Origin: Mactra quadrangularis
Taxonomy: Eukaryota; Mollusca; Bivalvia; Venerida; Mactridae
Assembly: GCA_025267735.1 (NCBI GenBank)
Contig: CM046293.1
Coordinates: 11,060,560-11,124,559, forward strand
DNA: 64,000 nucleotides
Direction of reading: 5' to 3'
A program made the position numbers and the translations under genes. This document shows positions 59,703 through 64,000 of this stretch, in pieces (positions within the stretch are counted from its first letter, which is position 1; each line of letters begins with the position of its first letter). The notes beneath the pieces were generated by a model. It was not told the origin of the DNA. It made no database searches and worked only from the letters and a program-made list of their open reading frames with translations.

Positions 59703-60596
59703 TTTCTGTAGTGATGTTTAACAGAGACAGTTTGCCAGACAATGCACAGATCAATGCAATAGTATTAAAATAATAAGAGAAAATCAAAGTTGTACAAAAA
59801 ACAGAGTTTATTATCAAGTACATACATTTCAAGTAAGAGTATGTTTATATACATGTATAGAATGATATAATAAAAATAATTCTGATCATGATACATGACT
59901 AAATGTATTAGATATCAACTCACTACACATGACTATTTTAACATGGCAGATCCAGGACTGGTGGGTTAAATACTTCACAGGTATAATGGGAAAGTTGCCT
60001 AAGCATATCGCTACATATTGCTTGGTGCCCTGGTAACCTTAATTTGATATAACACACTTATTTTTTTTGTTGTAAGAGGGGTACGAGGGCTCAAAGCTAT
60101 TCCTAGTAATATGCTTAGGTAACTCGCCCAACTTTACATAGGTTTAAAGGGGAACAACTCTGTATTACAGATCACACAATCTAACTCAAACTTACCTCCC
60201 TTGGTAAGCTATGTAATGCAATTACCGACAAGTAATATTTTTTACTGGACCTCTCTAGAAAGTTTATAGGTAGGTTGTTTTAAAGATTTCCTGGATCTTA
60301 ACATGATATTATGCTATGATTTTATTTAACAATGGTCTGAAGTATTAAGTTGTTAAGACTAGAAGTTTAAATCTTTGGACATGCTTCGCTTATGGTGCAA
60401 ATAATCTAAGTCTATAGCCAGATTTCAAGCATTTGAAGTTATGTTTTGTGTTTTGTAAGAAGTAGAATCAAATACTAACTATATGCATGTTCACTACATA
60501 AGTATCTAACGTTCAAATTCCAAATGCCCAAAAGAATACTAGTGACCCAATACTCATTCAATTCAAATTTGGTTTGATTTGTTTAAATGAATCAAC

Positions 60597-60853
60597 AAGT
60601 AAATCTGTGAGCTAATGCTCACTAGTGATACCCCCGCCAAAATCTAAAAATATGCAACAAACAGGAAGTAGATGAGCAAGGAGCATGAAATCGCTTTACA
60701 CCACATGGGACTATAGGATGAAGCAATATGCAAAGTATTAGGCTGCTGCATGTTATAGTTGCTGAGAAAACTGCGACGGAAATTTTGTAACGGATGGACG
60801 CACGGACAAGGGTAAAACAGTATACCCCCCTCTTCTTCGAAGCGGGGGTATAA
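60597..60853 (-). repeat. Dispersed repeat family C, minus-strand copy
   Basis: Exact family ends in reverse: CTGTGAGCTAATGCTCACTA at the left and TTCTTCGAAGCGGGGGTATA at the right. Close to the copies at 21262 and 26186. Confidence 0.85.
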
Positions 60854-61076
60854 TTATGTTCTTTATGTATTATAAAATATAAAACAAAAATACTCTACAA
60901 AATGTGTCTCAATTATTTTTTTAATAAAACATAGCAGAAAATACATGTGTAACACAACTTTTGGACAGTGGATATGCTCTTTCAAACCTTTCAACATCAT
61001 AGGCCTAATAAGTGTTCAGAAAGTAATGATGAGTATCAGTTAGAATTATTGCTGTTTCAATGATTATAAAACTTAA

Positions 61077-61446
61077 ACCAGACATTCCAAAAAGTGCCAG
61101 TCCGACAAACCTGACCAGTGAAATTTCAATCAGTCCAGGAAAAAATCTGTCATAGCCGGTCCGAATGTTCGGTCAAATTTCATTTTTTAAATAAAAATGA
61201 GGACAACTATCGGCTCATTTATCTTATTTATTGGTATGTATTGAACTAATTTTGATGATTGGTTTCAGTTAAAAGTTATAGTTATGACTGATTAGCAACC
61301 AGAAAACAGTAATGATAATTCATGACCTATTTACATTTTGATGATTTCTTCCGGTCCAGTGAAACCTGATTAGGTCCAGTGATTCTTCCAAGATCATTGG
61401 ACAGAATGTCCAGTAATATCAAATCACTTTTCGGAATGTCTGTTAA
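61077..61446. mobile_element. Candidate MITE (AGACATTCCRAAAAGTG ends)
   Basis: ACCAGACATTCCAAAAAGTG at the left mirrors CACTTTTCGGAATGTCTGTT at the right; the interior has repeated GGTCCAGTGA/TCACTGGACC-like motifs. About 370 bp, no coding. Confidence 0.65.
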
Positions 61447-61734
61447 AGCAATGCAGTTTTTTTCAGAGAATTAAGCAACATCAGAACTATTGGTTAAAGG
61501 AATAATGATCATTAAGCCTGTTATCTATACAGCATCATAATTTTATCTTAAATATTATGATATGCATTAAATTATGACAAAAAAAAAATGTTTTCCATTT
61601 TATTATGCCTTATTTTATATCTTGAGTTAAAAATCACCCATTTTATAATGTTCAAAGCTAATTCAACTAGTAGATTGTAAAGTTAAATGAATGAGTAACA
61701 ATCATTAATAAATCATAAAAAGCTACATCATGAT

Positions 61735-61930
61735 CAATACACTATGTTTGGAACTCATATAATTGCATTATTCCCTGCAGTACAAACAAAATCACACCAT
61801 AACACTGAAAACATGTGTACAAAGAGCTATCTGTGTCTCATGCTTTTCAGCAATAATGTGAAAAAATCTTTGCACTGCCAGTGCACAGATGCAATTACCC
61901 ATAAATTGGAGTTCCAAATAAGGTCTATTA
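61735..61930. mobile_element. MITE family F copy
   Basis: TTTGGAACTCATATAATTGC mirrors ACCCATAAATTGGAGTTCC; inner GTGCACAGATG and GTACAAAGAGC match the family. Confidence 0.6.
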
Positions 61931-62424
61931 AAATAATCAAGTAATTATCTAATTGCTAAGCTAAACTAACTTATAGTATCATGATACAAGAATATAAAAG
62001 CAGAATAAAAAAATAATATATCACATCATTCAATATCTTTACCTATGAGTGAAAAATCATATTTTGGCTTACACCATAAAAAATAAACAATCATAATCCC
62101 AATTTGAGAAATATCCCAATTTTTCATTTTTTTTTCAGAATTTTCAGCAGAAACCAAAATGAATGTAAATTTATCCTTTTTTATATTTTCACCACAGTGA
62201 AAATATCACTATAACAAAACTGTACATCAAATAACATGATAATTTCACAGTAAAGTATGAAAGAATACAAAGTAATTGCACTAGATCCACTAAGAGTAAA
62301 CATGTATATAATTATAACAAGATTATCATACATTGTCAGTATATAAGTATTCAAAAAAAACCACAGCAAAAATCATTATATAAAACACCGTAGGGCTATG
62401 ACTGCAGTTTACCAGTATGCATAA

Positions 62425-62645
62425 TAGACTTGATTCAGAACTCAAGCTGAAAAACTTTGTACTGGATGTACTTGTGCTGAACAAAGTGGAAACACAAATG
62501 TGTACACACAGAACAATAGGATTTTATCTGTGTTGCATACTTTTCAGCAATAATATAATGTAAACTAATTGTGTTCAGCACAGATGAACTTAGTACAAAC
62601 AAACCTTATTCAGCCGGGAAAACTGATGAGAGTTCAAAATAAGAA
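62425..62645. mobile_element. MITE family F copy
   Basis: GATTCAGAACTCAAGCTGAA mirrors GAAAACTGATGAGAGTTC; centre AGAACAATAGGATTTTATC matches the family core. Confidence 0.55.
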
Positions 62646-63900
62646 AAAAGAACCATTGCAAATGACACTACAAGTGTTACAGACAAGGTCTATAAATTTG
62701 TCATAATGTTTATATTACATTTTCAAATAACCCATATATTGGTACACCTGGGTATTACTTAGTACAAGAGTACTGTGGGTTTACAACATAGCTCATGGAG
62801 AGTGGGTACAGTAACCCCTATAAAATTCTTTCATTATATTAGTATGCATACTGATAAAATACAGTCCTCCCCAAATTTAGCTACATTTTATAAATTGCAC
62901 ACAAAGCATCACACTACAATGTTTCATAGAAAACCAAGATACATAATAAGTAATTTGAGTTAAGATAACCTAATATTAGAACAAGACATAAGGAATTTAA
63001 TATTTTTTGTACATTGGAAAAGGTTAAAAAAAAATCAAAACCTAAACTTCATAGCTCCAGAAGGTTAAGGTCCAGTCCTGAAAACTTTCAACCATGAATG
63101 TGCATTCATAAATCAGATAAAAACACTTTCATCAGGGCTTGACATCAAAGGCTTTCCTATTGCTTCTGGCGGCCTTTAGTTGGGTTTTAGCAATATGTTA
63201 CTACTATCAAAGATATGGTGCAGGCAATGTAAAAATATACTCGGCTGTCCATTCAGGCAACCTGGCTAAAACATTATTGTCATGCCCTGATGGCATAAAC
63301 AATCTAATATGTTAACAAAACATACTAGGGCTTATTTTGGTAAAGACTTTTACCTTCAAGTAAAATCCACCTTTTTCTATGGCAAAATGTAATGAAGATA
63401 TGTAAACTAAGTTTGCCCTATATATCAAATACAAAAACAAACATAAATTATATACTGGTAAAATGTCATTCTTGATTAAACAGTGGCAACAGACAGGTGA
63501 TATGAACAGTTGATAGAACTATCTTACATAAATTTCAAGCACATTACTTAGACTTAAGAACCATAACTTTGTATTAAGTTCCATATACAATTTTTTACAT
63601 ATATATGACATATATATTTTGATGAATCAAGTCAAGCAAGTTCTCAATTAGTTTACTGAAACGAATTGATGCTGGTGTGAAAACTCAAAATGTTGGAACA
63701 TTTAATGACAGACACTAGGCACAGTACAATGATATTGCATTATATTCTTAAAACACACTGTATGTTCATTTGTATATCAATGGCTCAGTGTAAAACAAGT
63801 GTACATTATTCTACTTTCACTTGTACAGTAGATGAGAATACTGCACAACACCAGAACTGAAAATGCTATCTGGTTTTCTTAATGTGACATGGTCGGAAAC

Positions 63901-64000
63901 TTCTCCATATTATCTAATCAATGGAGGAAAATTGACATTATTGTCAAATTTTCATGGAAGGATATAACCTCCGCGGGTGGGATTCAAACTCCTACCCCCT
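63901..64000 (-). repeat. SINE family J, cut by the window edge
   Basis: CAATGGAGGAAAATTGACAT and TTTTCATGGAAGGATATAAC match 52121-52275; the box-B complement GGGATTCAAACTCC is at the very end of the window. Confidence 0.5.

Larger units (their letters stand above)
59788..64000 (-). other. Repeat-rich DNA, possibly 3' UTR of a minus-strand gene
   Basis: No protein-coding region can be supported. On the minus strand, AATAAA lies at 59812-59807 next to an A/T-rich stretch, which could be the poly(A) signal of a gene that starts right of the window; this is speculative. Repeats inside are listed separately. Confidence 0.2.

Noticed and set aside
63135..63290. Possible hAT-like element with CAGGGCTTGACATC / GTCATGCCCTG ends
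   Set aside because: The ends are short and imperfect and no target duplication is visible, so I did not list it.

Overview
The window is AT-rich nuclear DNA from an animal. Genes are split by many GT-AG introns, and introns and intergenic DNA are packed with short non-autonomous transposons, tRNA-derived SINEs and minisatellites. Presence of a Sin3A-complex subunit gene and a motile-cilium gene makes it a metazoan. The style of the dispersed repeats (a family with TTCGAAG near one end, a GCCGGATTTTTC family, several tRNA-headed SINEs, many hAT and Tc1/mariner MITEs) suggests a bivalve-like mollusc; that placement is inference from repeat style, not proof.

Layout. 1-9 kb: no intact gene. It holds foldback and hAT-type elements, several with perfect target-site duplications, and a broken minus-strand coding remnant (115-1188) split by a hAT MITE. 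About 7.2-7.4 kb is a candidate promoter and non-coding first exon. 10,141-30,168 (+): a complete SAP130 gene (Sin3A-associated protein 130), 19 coding exons, 957 codons plus stop. 30.2-36.2 kb: 3' UTR and intergenic repeats. 36,256-54,722 (+): a complete CCDC39 gene (axonemal 96-nm ruler protein), 17 coding exons, 942 codons plus stop. 54.7-64 kb: 3' UTR and repeat-rich intergenic DNA, with a weak hint of the 3' end of a minus-strand gene from about 59.8 kb.

The two genes are head-to-tail but functionally unrelated: SAP130 works in nuclear transcriptional repression and CCDC39 in building motile cilia. Both models were made by hand: every junction is GT-AG, phases carry through without a stop, and final lengths are close to the human proteins (recalled as about 1048 and 941 residues).

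The most interesting signals are (1) a roughly 19-copy, 42-bp minisatellite in SAP130 whose last unit is the real 3' splice site of a coding exon; (2) a nearly exact 79-bp-spaced duplication of a CCDC39 3' splice site and exon start, where the upstream copy would give a premature stop; (3) foldback elements whose arms are built from short tandem subrepeats; (4) a coding remnant whose reading frame is restored across a hAT insertion site. I found no operon, CRISPR array or evident new multi-gene system.
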